Virus record (IMG/VR): IMGVR_UViG_3300007540_000010
Location: 1 to 26,062 of that record
Source: a virus
Strand: one strand, 5' to 3'
Length of the DNA: 26,062 nucleotides
Shown: positions 11,012 to 19,043 of the stretch, one piece after another
Layout: each line of letters begins with the position of its first letter
How positions within the stretch are numbered: position 1 is the first letter of the stretch
The notes under the pieces: generated by a model
The model's input: only the letters and a program-made list of their open reading frames with translations
The model's database searches: none
What the model was told of the DNA's origin: nothing
Made by a program: the position numbers and the translations under genes

Positions 11012-13423
11012 TTATCCTACGTTTGTTATTATGACAGTTTTATCTTCAGTATTTGACACTGGAGTTGTTACGTCATATGTTAATTGAATATTACTAATAC
11101 TAGAACTTGTTAGTGTTATTGTATCTATATCACTATTAACCTCAGCCTTTGTGCCTACTATTGTATATGTTTTTGCAGTATCATCAAATGCTTGTGGCTT
11201 AGGTCCATATGTGTATGTAACAAATCCTTTATCGCCATTACCGTCAATGCCAGTGGCAACAATTTCGGTGCCGTCTAAATTAATTTGCCAGCCGTATATT
11301 ATATCCATATAAGGTGATAAATCAATTGTTCTGTCTTCAGTAAATGTATTAGTTGATTCGTCAAAATCAATTTTAATAAATTCAAAATCAGTCTGAGAAT
11401 TAACTAATTTAAGAACAACTGTTGTTCCGTCATCGCTTACTTTATAATCATTTAAATTAAATGTAGAACTAGGTGTAAAGCTGGTAGTCTGTGTGTAAGT
11501 TTGTGGTGCACTGCCTGTGCCTCTTGTCATCACATAAAGATTAGTTCCGTCACCGTAAATATACCTAGTTCCATCTACAGTAAAATAACTGTTACGCTTT
11601 GAATTTGAAATCTTTTCATCAAAATACCAAACACTGCCACTTCCGGTATAATAGTAAGTATCTGTATCACCAATTCCGTCTGATATTACTAATTTTGTGC
11701 CATCTGCTGATAGTCTAGTCTGGCCCCAACCATAACTGCTATTAAGGTCATTATCTGGATCTGTAAATGTTTTTACTCTACTGTAATCTCCTAATCCAGT
11801 GCGTGTATAGATGTAAACTGATCCTGCTCTGTTTTCACCAGTATCTATATCAGTTGGTTCAGCGATAGCAAGTGTGTCACCGTCCCTACTGCATGAAATC
11901 TCTAGTCCAAACCAAGAATCAGCAATGTTGCCGACTTGACTAATTGTTTGTTTCAGTGCCCAAGTTGTGCCTGACTGTGTAAATGTATTAGTTGCTTGAT
12001 CATATCTTTTGTAAACGTAAACTCTGCCAATAGGATCATTAACAGTGCTGCTGCCTAAGTAACCAAACCCACTTGTAATAACTGTATCGTCATCTGCCAT
12101 TATTATTCTTGAGCCTAAGACTTGATTAGCGCCGACTCCAAATATTGATCTAACTAAACTATATTCTGTGCCAGTTTTAATAAACCAATGCAGTGCGCCA
12201 TTGTCTGTTTGAACTGTATCGTCTCCAGGATTACCAAGAACCAATACATTATTTGTACTTCCGTATGCGCCTCTTATTAATTCACCAGTTGAACTTGCAG
12301 TATATGTATATTCTTGTTCTACGCCCCAACGAATTACACCAGTAGATGATATATTTTGGACTTGGCTAGTAATTGCTGGAGTTAGTGTTAGTGTGTACTC
12401 GCCATTACCAGTATAATCAGGGTCAAGTATTTGTGGAGCATCTAACCCTATATTACTAGCAACAGTTGATGTATAACTAGCAGTGCCTCTTGGCTCAGTC
12501 AAATAATCTAAATTTAAACAATTCATTTGTTGTCTAACTGAATATGTTATTGCACTTGTACTTACGGTACCTTGATACTGTAGATAAAAGTCTGCTTTTA
12601 CACTGGTGGTTGATATTAAAATGTTTGCAAGTAAAGTTTCTACTTGAGATTCATTTCCAGTAAGTGATAACACTTTAGTAGATTCATTCCAAACACTGCC
12701 AAAACCCAGTGCTGTCATACTATCAACTACACTTAAATCGCTTGGTGTAACAGTAATATTCCAAGTTCCAGGAGTACCGTCATAAACAATAGTTGGTGTT
12801 CCAGTAATTGCTTGATCGTTTGTTGATTTGGTAAAACTAAATGTGCTTGTGTCACTAAATCCTGCAGGTGTTAAATTAGCAGTAACACTAAAGTAATCTG
12901 CTAACGCAGTAGTTGTACCTCTTGTAACATTGGGTGTAACTGTTAAACTTGCAGTAGAACTTACTGCTAACACTGGCACAAATGTACCTACTTGCCAACT
13001 TGATTCTTGTATGCCTTCTGGTGTATTATATCTAATAGTTGAAGTGTAAAAAAAACTGCCTTGGAATGTGTTTGGAATAGTAATAGTTGGTGCTCTAACT
13101 GTTTGCCAATCACTTACGCTATCAATTCCTTGCATAATAAAAACGCCATTACTACTTACAACACTGCATCCAGCAGGTATTGTGCTCCATGATACCGTTG
13201 CGCCAGGTACACCACTGACATCAATTTCATATTCAACTAATGCTTGTGTAGGTTTTATAATTTCGTCAATTTCATTACTGCGTTGTGCAGTAAATGATTG
13301 CGTTTCAATAGTAAAATTTAAATTTCTTGATGTTAACCAAGTTAATTTAGCTCCATACGGACGATTGTCTGTAAATGTAACTGTGTTATTTGAATAATTG
13401 TTAAGTTCTGTTAAACTGCTCAT
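11012..13423 (-). CDS. Beta-domain/propeller-like tail tip protein within the split hub, 803 aa
   Basis: The first 18 residues (SSLTELNNYSNNTVTFTD) look like the linker that in related phages follows the hub N-terminal domain. Then come Ig-like domains (for example VEYEIDVSGVPGATVSWS) and, in about residues 370-760, repeated blades with SADGTKLVISDG, DDTVITSGFGY and VYVYKRYD patterns that resemble FG-GAP or kelch-like propellers. The ORF overlaps the upstream gene by ATGA and ends four bases before the downstream ATG, so the three ORFs are translationally coupled. Likely role: surface-exposed tail tip or receptor contact. It may represent a large domain inserted into a once continuous hub gene. 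Confidence 0.65.
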   Translation of the reverse strand: MSSLTELNNYSNNTVTFTDNRPYGAKLTWLTSRNLNFTIETQSFTAQRSNEIDEIIKPTQALVEYEIDVSGVPGATVSWSTIPAGCSVVSSNGVFIMQGIDSVSDWQTVRAPTITIPNTFQGSFFYTSTIRYNTPEGIQESSWQVGTFVPVLAVSSTASLTVTPNVTRGTTTALADYFSVTANLTPAGFSDTSTFSFTKSTNDQAITGTPTIVYDGTPGTWNITVTPSDLSVVDSMTALGFGSVWNESTKVLSLTGNESQVETLLANILISTTSVKADFYLQYQGTVSTSAITYSVRQQMNCLNLDYLTEPRGTASYTSTVASNIGLDAPQILDPDYTGNGEYTLTLTPAITSQVQNISSTGVIRWGVEQEYTYTASSTGELIRGAYGSTNNVLVLGNPGDDTVQTDNGALHWFIKTGTEYSLVRSIFGVGANQVLGSRIIMADDDTVITSGFGYLGSSTVNDPIGRVYVYKRYDQATNTFTQSGTTWALKQTISQVGNIADSWFGLEISCSRDGDTLAIAEPTDIDTGENRAGSVYIYTRTGLGDYSRVKTFTDPDNDLNSSYGWGQTRLSADGTKLVISDGIGDTDTYYYTGSGSVWYFDEKISNSKRNSYFTVDGTRYIYGDGTNLYVMTRGTGSAPQTYTQTTSFTPSSTFNLNDYKVSDDGTTVVLKLVNSQTDFEFIKIDFDESTNTFTEDRTIDLSPYMDIIYGWQINLDGTEIVATGIDGNGDKGFVTYTYGPKPQAFDDTAKTYTIVGTKAEVNSDIDTITLTSSSISNIQLTYDVTTPVSNTEDKTVIITNVG

Positions 13424-14184
13424 TGTGCTTCAATCTCCGCTGCTGGTATACCTGCTCCGTAGCGTGTATTAGTCATATAATCATACAAACAATCACCTGG
13501 ATCTGTCATTGTATTTGACAATTTAAATTTAATTTCTCTACCAATACTTGTAAGTTTTTTGTTTTGTTCGCTGCTGTACCTAAACTTCATAATGCAGAAT
13601 ACTAAATCATTCATTGTGTCTGTGCTAGTCCATCCAGGCATAATATCGTATGCCGGTTGTGTGTTACCAGTTGATTCACTATAAAAACTCGCTGGACTTG
13701 TGCTGCCGCCACTGAATGGATATACTTCAATTAAGTTTGCCCACTGTTCACTGTTGTTGCCACTGTCATCCCATATGGTGCTTACTGTTGTGCCAGTGCT
13801 GTCAAATCCAAGACGCATCCCATCAACGTATATTTCTTTGAAACTAATTGCACTGGCTGTTCCGTCAATCTTTGTGCCTGTCTTTTCACATAAGGTAAAG
13901 CAAACCCACATATCAAAGTTGTTGTCTGCCATAACTGCATCTGTAATTTTACCAGTAACAAAGCCTTCGCCGTACAACACTGGAACGCTGTATTCTGTGT
14001 CAGGATCAAGTGTAAACTGTGTGCCTTTGTCTGGTTGTTGATTTGCTTTTTGGGCACTTGCTGTTACTCTGTTTAGGGCATAACCTAAAAGTGCAGTTCT
14101 TGCTAGTTGACCACCTATGCTGCTGCCGCCTACAAACCCTAGGGCTTTTTTGCCAAAGCCTACTATACTATCTATAAAACTCAT
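13420..14184 (-). CDS. Tail hub protein, N-terminal portion, 254 aa
   Basis: After a short amphipathic Gly/Ala-rich N-terminus (GGSSIGGQLARTALLGYALN) the protein has DPDTEYSVPVLYGEGFVTGK, MWVCFTLCEKTG and a terminal TDPGDCLYDYMTNTRYGAGI. These are hallmark segments of tail tip attachment (J-like) proteins in marine phages. In those relatives the chain continues through a linker into the domain found here at the start of the 9127-11007 product. Here it stops with TGA overlapping the ATG of the next gene (ATGA). The start likewise overlaps the stop of the upstream gene. Either the break is genuine domain splitting, or a frameshift fuses the products. Confidence 0.75.
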   Translation of the reverse strand: MSFIDSIVGFGKKALGFVGGSSIGGQLARTALLGYALNRVTASAQKANQQPDKGTQFTLDPDTEYSVPVLYGEGFVTGKITDAVMADNNFDMWVCFTLCEKTGTKIDGTASAISFKEIYVDGMRLGFDSTGTTVSTIWDDSGNNSEQWANLIEVYPFSGGSTSPASFYSESTGNTQPAYDIMPGWTSTDTMNDLVFCIMKFRYSSEQNKKLTSIGREIKFKLSNTMTDPGDCLYDYMTNTRYGAGIPAAEIEAQ

Positions 14185-14774
14185 TGTGGTGCTCCAAAGT
14201 TAAATTTTGTACCTTTAATAGTTGGTACTCTATTCATTGCAGTGTCACTGGGGTAAAAAGTCTTTTGACTTTGTGGATTTGTTTTACGTCCGCTAATCTT
14301 TTGACTTAGTATGCCTACACTGCTTGCACATTCCAACATTAATATATGGCTACTGGTTCTTGAATCAACGTCAAAGTCTTCTTGAATTGAATAGTTGTTA
14401 ACACTACCTATAAACCTGCCCGTAATGGTGCCAATTAGATCGCCTGCTGAATTAAAATAGCCGCGGTATATACTTATTGGGCAACCTTTAATCTTGCTGT
14501 GTACAATTTCATTGATACTGTTGGTTGGTATGCCACTGAGGCCTATGGTTACAGGATTTTCACTTGGACGCAATTCATTAGTGCTTGATGTAACACTTAG
14601 AAATTCGCCAAGGGCAGTGTATACTTCTGAGTTAATTGTAACTGGTGCATCGTAATCACTAAAACGTAATACTTGTGATGAATATGCTCCACTTGAAGTT
14701 GTTCTGTATTCGTCAACTTGTAAGCGAACAAACATGCCTACTCTAACGCTGGTGTATGAGTCTAAATTAGGCAT
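14181..14774 (-). CDS. Distal tail protein (DUF2163-like), 197 aa
   Basis: A beta-rich protein between the tape-measure-proximal minor tail protein and the hub, the position of DUF2163/L-like tail tip proteins in lambda-type and GTA-type tail modules. Visible segments that fit are the opening VRVGMFVRLQVDEYRTTSSG, APVTINSEVYTALGEFLSV, PVTIGLSGIPTNSINEIV and a late LMLECASSVGILSQK. The last segment corresponds to the conserved region before the C-terminal motif in these proteins. A GGAGG ribosome site lies in the end of the upstream gene. Family placement is by position and general pattern only. Confidence 0.6.
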   Translation of the reverse strand: MPNLDSYTSVRVGMFVRLQVDEYRTTSSGAYSSQVLRFSDYDAPVTINSEVYTALGEFLSVTSSTNELRPSENPVTIGLSGIPTNSINEIVHSKIKGCPISIYRGYFNSAGDLIGTITGRFIGSVNNYSIQEDFDVDSRTSSHILMLECASSVGILSQKISGRKTNPQSQKTFYPSDTAMNRVPTIKGTKFNFGAPQ

Positions 14775-15155
14775 TTACACCTCCACAAACACAAAAGCGC
14801 CGTCCCAACTTACTTGGTCCCTTGCAAATATAGTCCATTGAGGGAATTGAACACAAATAACAGTATAATCTTCTTCAGCAGCGCCTGGATCTACATCGCC
14901 ATAGTACCAAGGAAACTTGGTATACAATATTGATATGCTGTCAGTTGTGTGTTTGTCTAATGCTTCAGCTGCTAGAATATTAGCTCTAACCTGACTCCAG
15001 CGTGGACCATCAGGTAGTTTAACTGTAAATGTTTTTTTAGGTGTTCCGCGATTGACTGCTTTTACAGTACCGTCTCTTGCTTGTGTGCTGCCTACTGTAT
15101 CAAGTCTGTTGATACTTAGTGTTTCAGCGTTGTCTACTATCCATTGAAAGCTCAT
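14775..15155 (-). CDS. Minor tail protein following tape measure, 126 aa
   Basis: A tryptophan-rich beta protein starting MSFQWIVDNAETLSINR, with a basic middle (GTPKKTFTVKLPDGPRW) and a C-terminal QFPQWTIFARDQVSWDGAFVFVEV. The TVKLPDGPRWS segment and ending are typical of the small distal tail proteins that follow the tape measure gene in siphophages. A strong ribosome site (AAGGAG) precedes ATG 15155. Its stop abuts the next start (TAA then ATG), so the genes are coupled. The likely role is in joining the tail tube end to the tip complex. Confidence 0.6.
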   Translation of the reverse strand: MSFQWIVDNAETLSINRLDTVGSTQARDGTVKAVNRGTPKKTFTVKLPDGPRWSQVRANILAAEALDKHTTDSISILYTKFPWYYGDVDPGAAEEDYTVICVQFPQWTIFARDQVSWDGAFVFVEV

Positions 15156-15159
15156 CTGT

Positions 15160-17439
15160 TTATCTCCTTACCGGTACTTTTCTTGCACCCTGTTGTGCTA
15201 CTGCGTGTATGAAGCCAGGATCTCTAGCAATCATTGCTTTGAAGCTTGGCGCATCTACTGCATTAATGTTATAGATAACTTGTGAACCACCGCCACCTAG
15301 GCCATCTAATGGTGTAATGTTAGCAGGTCCGCTAATTAGTTCAGGACCTTTCTCACCAACAATTCCAAACTGTCCACTTGGTATTAATCCACCATTAGCA
15401 AAGAAGCCTGCAAACGGACTTGATCCTCCGCTGCCGCCACCAAATGCACCAAATGTGCTGGCAATCAATTTTTGTATTTGACTGCGTAATAGTTCTTCAA
15501 GTATTGTATTTACAAGATCCTTAAATTCAAATTTTCCTGTCTTGGCAAAGTTTACAATGCTATCTTCCATGCTCTTGGTTGTTTTGTTAAACAGTCTTTC
15601 TGCTTGTTTTCCTGCGTCTGTGGCATTTTTAGCATATTCATCAAACGCAGTTTTCCAGCCTTCAGCAAAGGATTTTTGTGCATTTTTTGCTGCGTCTTCT
15701 GCATCCTTTGCTGCTTTTGCTTTTTGTTCTTCTGCTGTACGGAATGCAGTAACATTAGCTTCAATCTGTCTTGCAGCTTCTTGACGTGCTTGTATAGTAC
15801 GTTGTGTAACTGCGTCAATTGCAGCTAATTGCTGTGCTAGAATTTCTGGATCAGAATTTGCAAATTGTTCTTGGATACGGTCTTTGGCTGCTGTTGCCAA
15901 ACGCTCTTCTTCAATACGTATTTCTTCAAGTGTTCGTTTTATGCCTTCAAATGCACTTAAATCTGCTTGTTCTGCTGCTTTGGCAATACGTTCATCAGCT
16001 GAAGTATTATACGCTACGACACTTACATTTAGTGCATCTTGCAAGCGTTTTGCTTCAGCTAGTTTTTCGTTTGCAGCTTCTTGTGCTCTTGCTACTCTTA
16101 GGATTGCATCGTCATAGTCGTCAAATACTTGAGTGGTAGTTGCTGCTGAAGAAGCAGCAGTTCTAAGTTCAGCAGCAGTCTCTCTTAGACCATCTGCCAT
16201 AGGTTTAGTAAAATCTGAAGCGTTAACTCCTGCTTGTTCTATTTCTTCAAATATAACTAATGTTCCGTCACGGTAACTTTCAAGTATTCCTTCTAACTTA
16301 CCAATTCCTACAGCAGTTTTAACTGCTGTATCAGTTAAGCCTAGCTTATCAAATAATGTAAAATCTTCTTGGTTGGCTTTTAATTGTGCTAAATTGCTTT
16401 CCACTCCTGCAATATAATCGTCAACATTAGTGCCTAGATCCAAGAACATTGCATCAAACCCTACTCCGGGTATATTGCTAATACTTACAATTACTCTTTG
16501 TAATGCTGCAAGTGCACCATACATTGTATTAACAAAAGAATCAACGCCTCTGCCAAATCCTTCTAAGAAATCTGCAAGATATTCTGTTACGTCAGCAGCA
16601 AGATTTTGAAAACCACCTGCACGTAACAACCCTGTAGTTTCAAGCAATCCAACAATTTGATCTTTAAGGAATAAGATTGCATCGCCAAGCCCTCTGCCAA
16701 TAACCTGTGCAATACCTTTGTTCTGCTCAATAAAGTCTGTTAAGCCAATTGTAAGTTCTTTGATAGCAGGAGCAAGTCCCGTACCAAATTCGTTTGCGAG
16801 GTTTGCAACTGATATTTTGAAGTTACTGATAATTATTGATAGATTGTTTAGTCTTGCTTCTGCTGCACCACCAAACTCTTTGTCTAGTCCTGCCAGTAAG
16901 TTGTCAACAATTATTCTTGCGCCTTCAGCAGTCTTGCCAAACTCACTTATGCCATCTCTAGTAAGTCCAATTTCTCTTTGAAGTATTCTGTAAACAGGAA
17001 TGCCTCTGTCTGCAAGGCGTTCTAGTTCTTCAAGACCTAAGCCACCTCCTGTAGTTCTTGACAACAGTGCAGTAATTGCTTCTAGTGAGCCAATTTGATC
17101 AGTAGTAACAGCCGCAGTATCAGCAAATGTTTTTAACAGTTTTTCTGTTGGCTCAATACCTGACGCTTTTAATTGGATAAAACTCTTAGATAAATCTTCA
17201 ATGCCAAATTGTGTTTGCGTTGCAAATTTACTAATAAAATCAAAGGCTTGCCCGCCTGCTTGTACGCTTTTTGTAACAGTGTTTAAACTAGTTCTTAAAT
17301 CTTCAAAGCGAGCTGTTACATCAATAATCTCTTTAGTTACAAGAGCAGCACCAATTGCAACTAATGCAGATTTAAGTCCACCTAATGCTCGTGTTGCGCC
17401 TTTGGTATCTACGTCTACAGAATATTTTAAATCAGCCAT
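15160..17439 (-). CDS. Tape measure protein, 759 aa
   Basis: Residues about 45-205 resemble the tape-measure N-terminal domain (TARFEDLRTSLNTVTKSVQA; QFGIEDLSKSFIQLKASGIE; LERLADRGIPVYRILQ). A hydrophobic region follows. Residues about 430-620 are an Ala/Glu/Lys-rich coiled coil (ARAQEAANEKLAEAKRLQDA). The C-terminus carries the lambda-type tail-length domain (KFEFKDLVNTILEELLRSQI, FGAFGGG, FANGGLIPSGQFGIVGEKGP). It sits directly after the tail chaperones, as in all siphophages. At the usual 0.15 nm per residue it predicts a tail of about 110 nm, which argues for siphovirus morphology. A GAGGA ribosome site precedes ATG 17439. Confidence 0.92.
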   Translation of the reverse strand: MADLKYSVDVDTKGATRALGGLKSALVAIGAALVTKEIIDVTARFEDLRTSLNTVTKSVQAGGQAFDFISKFATQTQFGIEDLSKSFIQLKASGIEPTEKLLKTFADTAAVTTDQIGSLEAITALLSRTTGGGLGLEELERLADRGIPVYRILQREIGLTRDGISEFGKTAEGARIIVDNLLAGLDKEFGGAAEARLNNLSIIISNFKISVANLANEFGTGLAPAIKELTIGLTDFIEQNKGIAQVIGRGLGDAILFLKDQIVGLLETTGLLRAGGFQNLAADVTEYLADFLEGFGRGVDSFVNTMYGALAALQRVIVSISNIPGVGFDAMFLDLGTNVDDYIAGVESNLAQLKANQEDFTLFDKLGLTDTAVKTAVGIGKLEGILESYRDGTLVIFEEIEQAGVNASDFTKPMADGLRETAAELRTAASSAATTTQVFDDYDDAILRVARAQEAANEKLAEAKRLQDALNVSVVAYNTSADERIAKAAEQADLSAFEGIKRTLEEIRIEEERLATAAKDRIQEQFANSDPEILAQQLAAIDAVTQRTIQARQEAARQIEANVTAFRTAEEQKAKAAKDAEDAAKNAQKSFAEGWKTAFDEYAKNATDAGKQAERLFNKTTKSMEDSIVNFAKTGKFEFKDLVNTILEELLRSQIQKLIASTFGAFGGGSGGSSPFAGFFANGGLIPSGQFGIVGEKGPELISGPANITPLDGLGGGGSQVIYNINAVDAPSFKAMIARDPGFIHAVAQQGARKVPVRR

Positions 17440-17440
17440 A

Positions 17441-17728
17441 TTATTTCCTCATTATCTTCTTCAACTGTTGTTTAATAAAACGTTCAGTTGGTTTGCTCAT
17501 GCCGTCTGGTGCTTGACGGCTATATCCGTTATCAAGAGGAACTGCATAATTGTAATTGGCTTTAATTTTACTGCCTTGCAATCTAGTGCGGCGGCGTGCA
17601 TTACCTGATCTAATAGGTGTTATACTTTTCCAATAATCATATGCAGCTTCAGGTAATACTTTTACCTTAGCACTTATCTTAGTTGCGCTTGGAGTAATTC
17701 TATTTTTTACTACCTTTATTTTAGCCAC
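17441..17728 (-). CDS. Tail completion protein (HK97 gp10-like), 95 aa
   Basis: A basic protein with TPIRSGNARRRTRL and NYNYAVPLDNGYSRQAPDGM, the pattern of HK97 gp10-type tail completion proteins (a TPxxTG/SGN-R motif, then AxxxDxGxS). The start is GTG at 17728, preceded by GAGGG, and overlaps the end of the tail-chaperone extension by eight bases. In most phages this gene lies before the major tail protein; here it lies between the chaperones and the tape measure, a local rearrangement. Molecular role inferred from the motif. Confidence 0.65.
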   Translation of the reverse strand: MAKIKVVKNRITPSATKISAKVKVLPEAAYDYWKSITPIRSGNARRRTRLQGSKIKANYNYAVPLDNGYSRQAPDGMSKPTERFIKQQLKKIMRK

Positions 17729-17984
17729 CTTGTTGCCCTCTTACTTGTTGCATCATCGCCATCATTTCTTCTTGGCTCAGATCCTTGTTTGGTTCGTTTC
17801 CTTCTCTCGCTTTACTATTTAAATAGTTTTCATATTCAATAGCAACAATGGCACACCTAATATCAATAGTGTTGCCCAGTTTTAGTGCTTGACTTGGCAG
17901 TATGCCGTAACGCTTGCAAACCAAGTCAAGCGTTACCCAAGCATTTACTTCTCCATTGGCTCTGGTGAAGTCTGGGCTACTAGG
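17721..17984 (-). CDS. Tail assembly chaperone extension, made by -1 frameshift
   Basis: This frame has no good start codon: its only candidate is a TTG at 17924, and it is open upstream as far as the slippery heptamer at 17990-17984. It encodes 87 residues after the shift, beginning PSSPDFTRANGEVNAW and containing LVCKRYGILPSQALKLG and a methionine/glutamine-rich tail. The RYGxLPSxxL pattern is common in the downstream part of phage tail chaperones. Translation of 18280-17984 followed by -1 slippage gives a fusion of about 186 residues, equivalent to lambda gpGT. The shorter protein is made in excess and both help the tube assemble around the tape measure. Confidence 0.8.
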   Translation of the reverse strand, partial: PSSPDFTRANGEVNAWVTLDLVCKRYGILPSQALKLGNTIDIRCAIVAIEYENYLNSKAREGNEPNKDLSQEEMMAMMQQVRGQQGG

Positions 17985-18280
17985 TTTCCCAATTGTTTAA
18001 TACTTTCTTCAATTACAGCTATCATGATATCTGGCGGTAACATTCCCTTGCCTTCAAGAATTAATTTACCGTTTTTATCTCTGATTAATTTTTTGGTTAT
18101 GTTTGACATATCACCAAGGCCGTCTTCTCCTGACATTTTAGCCAGTTGCATATAGGTGTCTAGGTCTTGTCTGTCGTGGATGTAAAACACAAGTGCCTCA
18201 CCGTATTTTTCTACGATTTCTGCCTTGTCAATTTTAATTTCTACCAGTTGTGGTTCGTTTACTAGGGTTTCTAAAAACAT
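17945..18280 (-). CDS. Tail assembly chaperone (gpG-like), 111 aa
   Basis: A 111-residue, largely acidic protein with IDKAEIVEKYGEALVFYIHD at its core, directly downstream of the major tail protein region and upstream of the tape measure, the standard place for the first tail chaperone. GGAG lies in the end of the upstream 58-codon gene, about seven bases before ATG 18280. Near its 3' end the in-frame codons TTG GGA AAC contain the heptamer GGGAAAC, a canonical X-XXY-YYZ site that joins it to the downstream frame. The C-terminus of the unshifted product is the 12 residues after QLGN. Confidence 0.82.
   Translation of the reverse strand: MFLETLVNEPQLVEIKIDKAEIVEKYGEALVFYIHDRQDLDTYMQLAKMSGEDGLGDMSNITKKLIRDKNGKLILEGKGMLPPDIMIAVIEESIKQLGNLVAQTSPEPMEK
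17984..17990 (-). promoter_or_regulatory. Programmed -1 ribosomal frameshift site GGGAAAC
   Basis: The minus strand reads G GGA AAC in the frame of the chaperone gene, matching the X-XXY-YYZ rule. After slippage the next codon is CCT and the frame runs open for 87 codons to 17721. The zero-frame stop is 12 codons downstream. Confidence 0.82.
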
Positions 18281-18283
18281 CTC

Positions 18284-18460
18284 TTAATCTCCTGTTCTTT
18301 CAATCATTTTGTTAGCAAGTACAACTAAGAAGTTTAATCTTGAAGTTGCCTTGGTAATATCTCTTTTAGCACAAGCGATTTCGTTGCTTGCTTTTGCTGT
18401 TTCTGCAATTATACTCTGCAAGAGTTCTGTATCTGTTTTATTTTCTATTAAATCTTTCAT
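18284..18460 (-). CDS. Small helical protein before tail chaperones, 58 aa
   Basis: An ORF below common length cut-offs. It begins MKDLIENKTDTELLQS, is predicted wholly helical, and ends NKMIERTGD. ATG 18460 has a good AGGA ribosome site at about seven bases. Its end supplies the GGAG for the chaperone gene, which begins three bases after its stop. Codon use and coupling support a real gene. Position between the major tail protein and the chaperones suggests a tail assembly accessory role; I recognise no family. A promoter-like GCTAAATA lies just upstream, after a terminator hairpin. Confidence 0.75.
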   Translation of the reverse strand: MKDLIENKTDTELLQSIIAETAKASNEIACAKRDITKATSRLNFLVVLANKMIERTGD

Positions 18461-18477
18461 CTTTTAATCCTACATTG

Positions 18478-18485
18478 TATTTAGC
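18478..18485 (-). promoter_or_regulatory. Late-promoter-like motif (one mismatch) before tail module
   Basis: GCTAAATA on the minus strand differs from NATAAATA at its second base only. With T4 spacing the start would be 18472, giving a 12-base leader carrying the AGGA ribosome site of the 58-codon gene. It directly follows the hairpin at 18499-18516. Confidence 0.4.
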
Positions 18486-18486
18486 C

Positions 18487-18516
18487 ACATAAGAAATAAG
18501 GGGGCGTAAACCCCCT
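18487..18516 (-). terminator. Terminator or attenuator after major tail protein gene
   Basis: AGGGGG (18499-18504) pairs with CCCCCT (18511-18516) around a six-base loop, followed on the minus strand by TTATTTCTTA, a modest T-rich tract. A second near-palindrome (CACGCTCTAGAGTGTG, 18531-18546) lies between it and the major tail gene stop. It probably lowers transcription into the tail chaperone genes. Confidence 0.6.
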
Positions 18517-18547
18517 CATCCTTGTGCCCGCACGCTCTAGAGTGTGA

Positions 18548-19027
18548 TTATGCTACTGTGTAATCGCCATCTACTGTAATAGTAATTGGTGATACCCATA
18601 CTGGGCTGTCTGCACTTACAGTTGGGGCAAGTCCTGTGACATAACCTTTGCCTGTAATTGTTTTACCTTCTACGCCGTCAGACGTGTCGCCAAGGTAAAG
18701 TTCAAAGTCAAGCAAGTCTTTAGCTGTTGATAAGCCAAAGATTCCCTTGAAGTCTGCTTCGCCTGAAGTTGCTCCGCTGTCGCCAAAGAATACAGTTTGG
18801 TCAAGTACGATGTTCATTGAAAGACTGTTAGTAGCAGTAGTTGCAATTTGCAATTTACTACCTTGATCTAACTGTGTCCATGTAAACACGTCATTGGCTG
18901 CATTAACAGTGACGTCCTGGAGTGCAGGTACTGTTAGTTCTGGTGTGACCGCATTGTTAGCTTCAACACTAAGTTTTAGAGTTGATTGCTTTGATGCTAC
19001 ACCTGGTGCTGGATAGATATAAGCCAT
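18548..19027 (-). CDS. Major tail (tube) protein, 159 aa
   Basis: A Ser/Thr-rich, beta-sheet protein of 159 residues starting MAYIYPAPGVASKQSTLKLS and ending SPITITVDGDYTVA. Its length, composition and place between the tail terminator and the chaperones are those of a siphophage tail tube protein, which stacks in hexameric rings around the tape measure. TAAAGGA precedes ATG 19027 at good distance. A strong hairpin follows the gene, consistent with its need for a much higher level than the genes downstream. Assignment by context and general pattern. Confidence 0.78.
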   Translation of the reverse strand: MAYIYPAPGVASKQSTLKLSVEANNAVTPELTVPALQDVTVNAANDVFTWTQLDQGSKLQIATTATNSLSMNIVLDQTVFFGDSGATSGEADFKGIFGLSTAKDLLDFELYLGDTSDGVEGKTITGKGYVTGLAPTVSADSPVWVSPITITVDGDYTVA

Positions 19028-19043
19028 ATTGGTTTCCTTTAAG

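Noticed and set aside
15552-15818. Frames overlapping the tape measure gene on both strands
   Set aside because: Shadow frames of the Ala/Glu/Lys-rich coiled coil.
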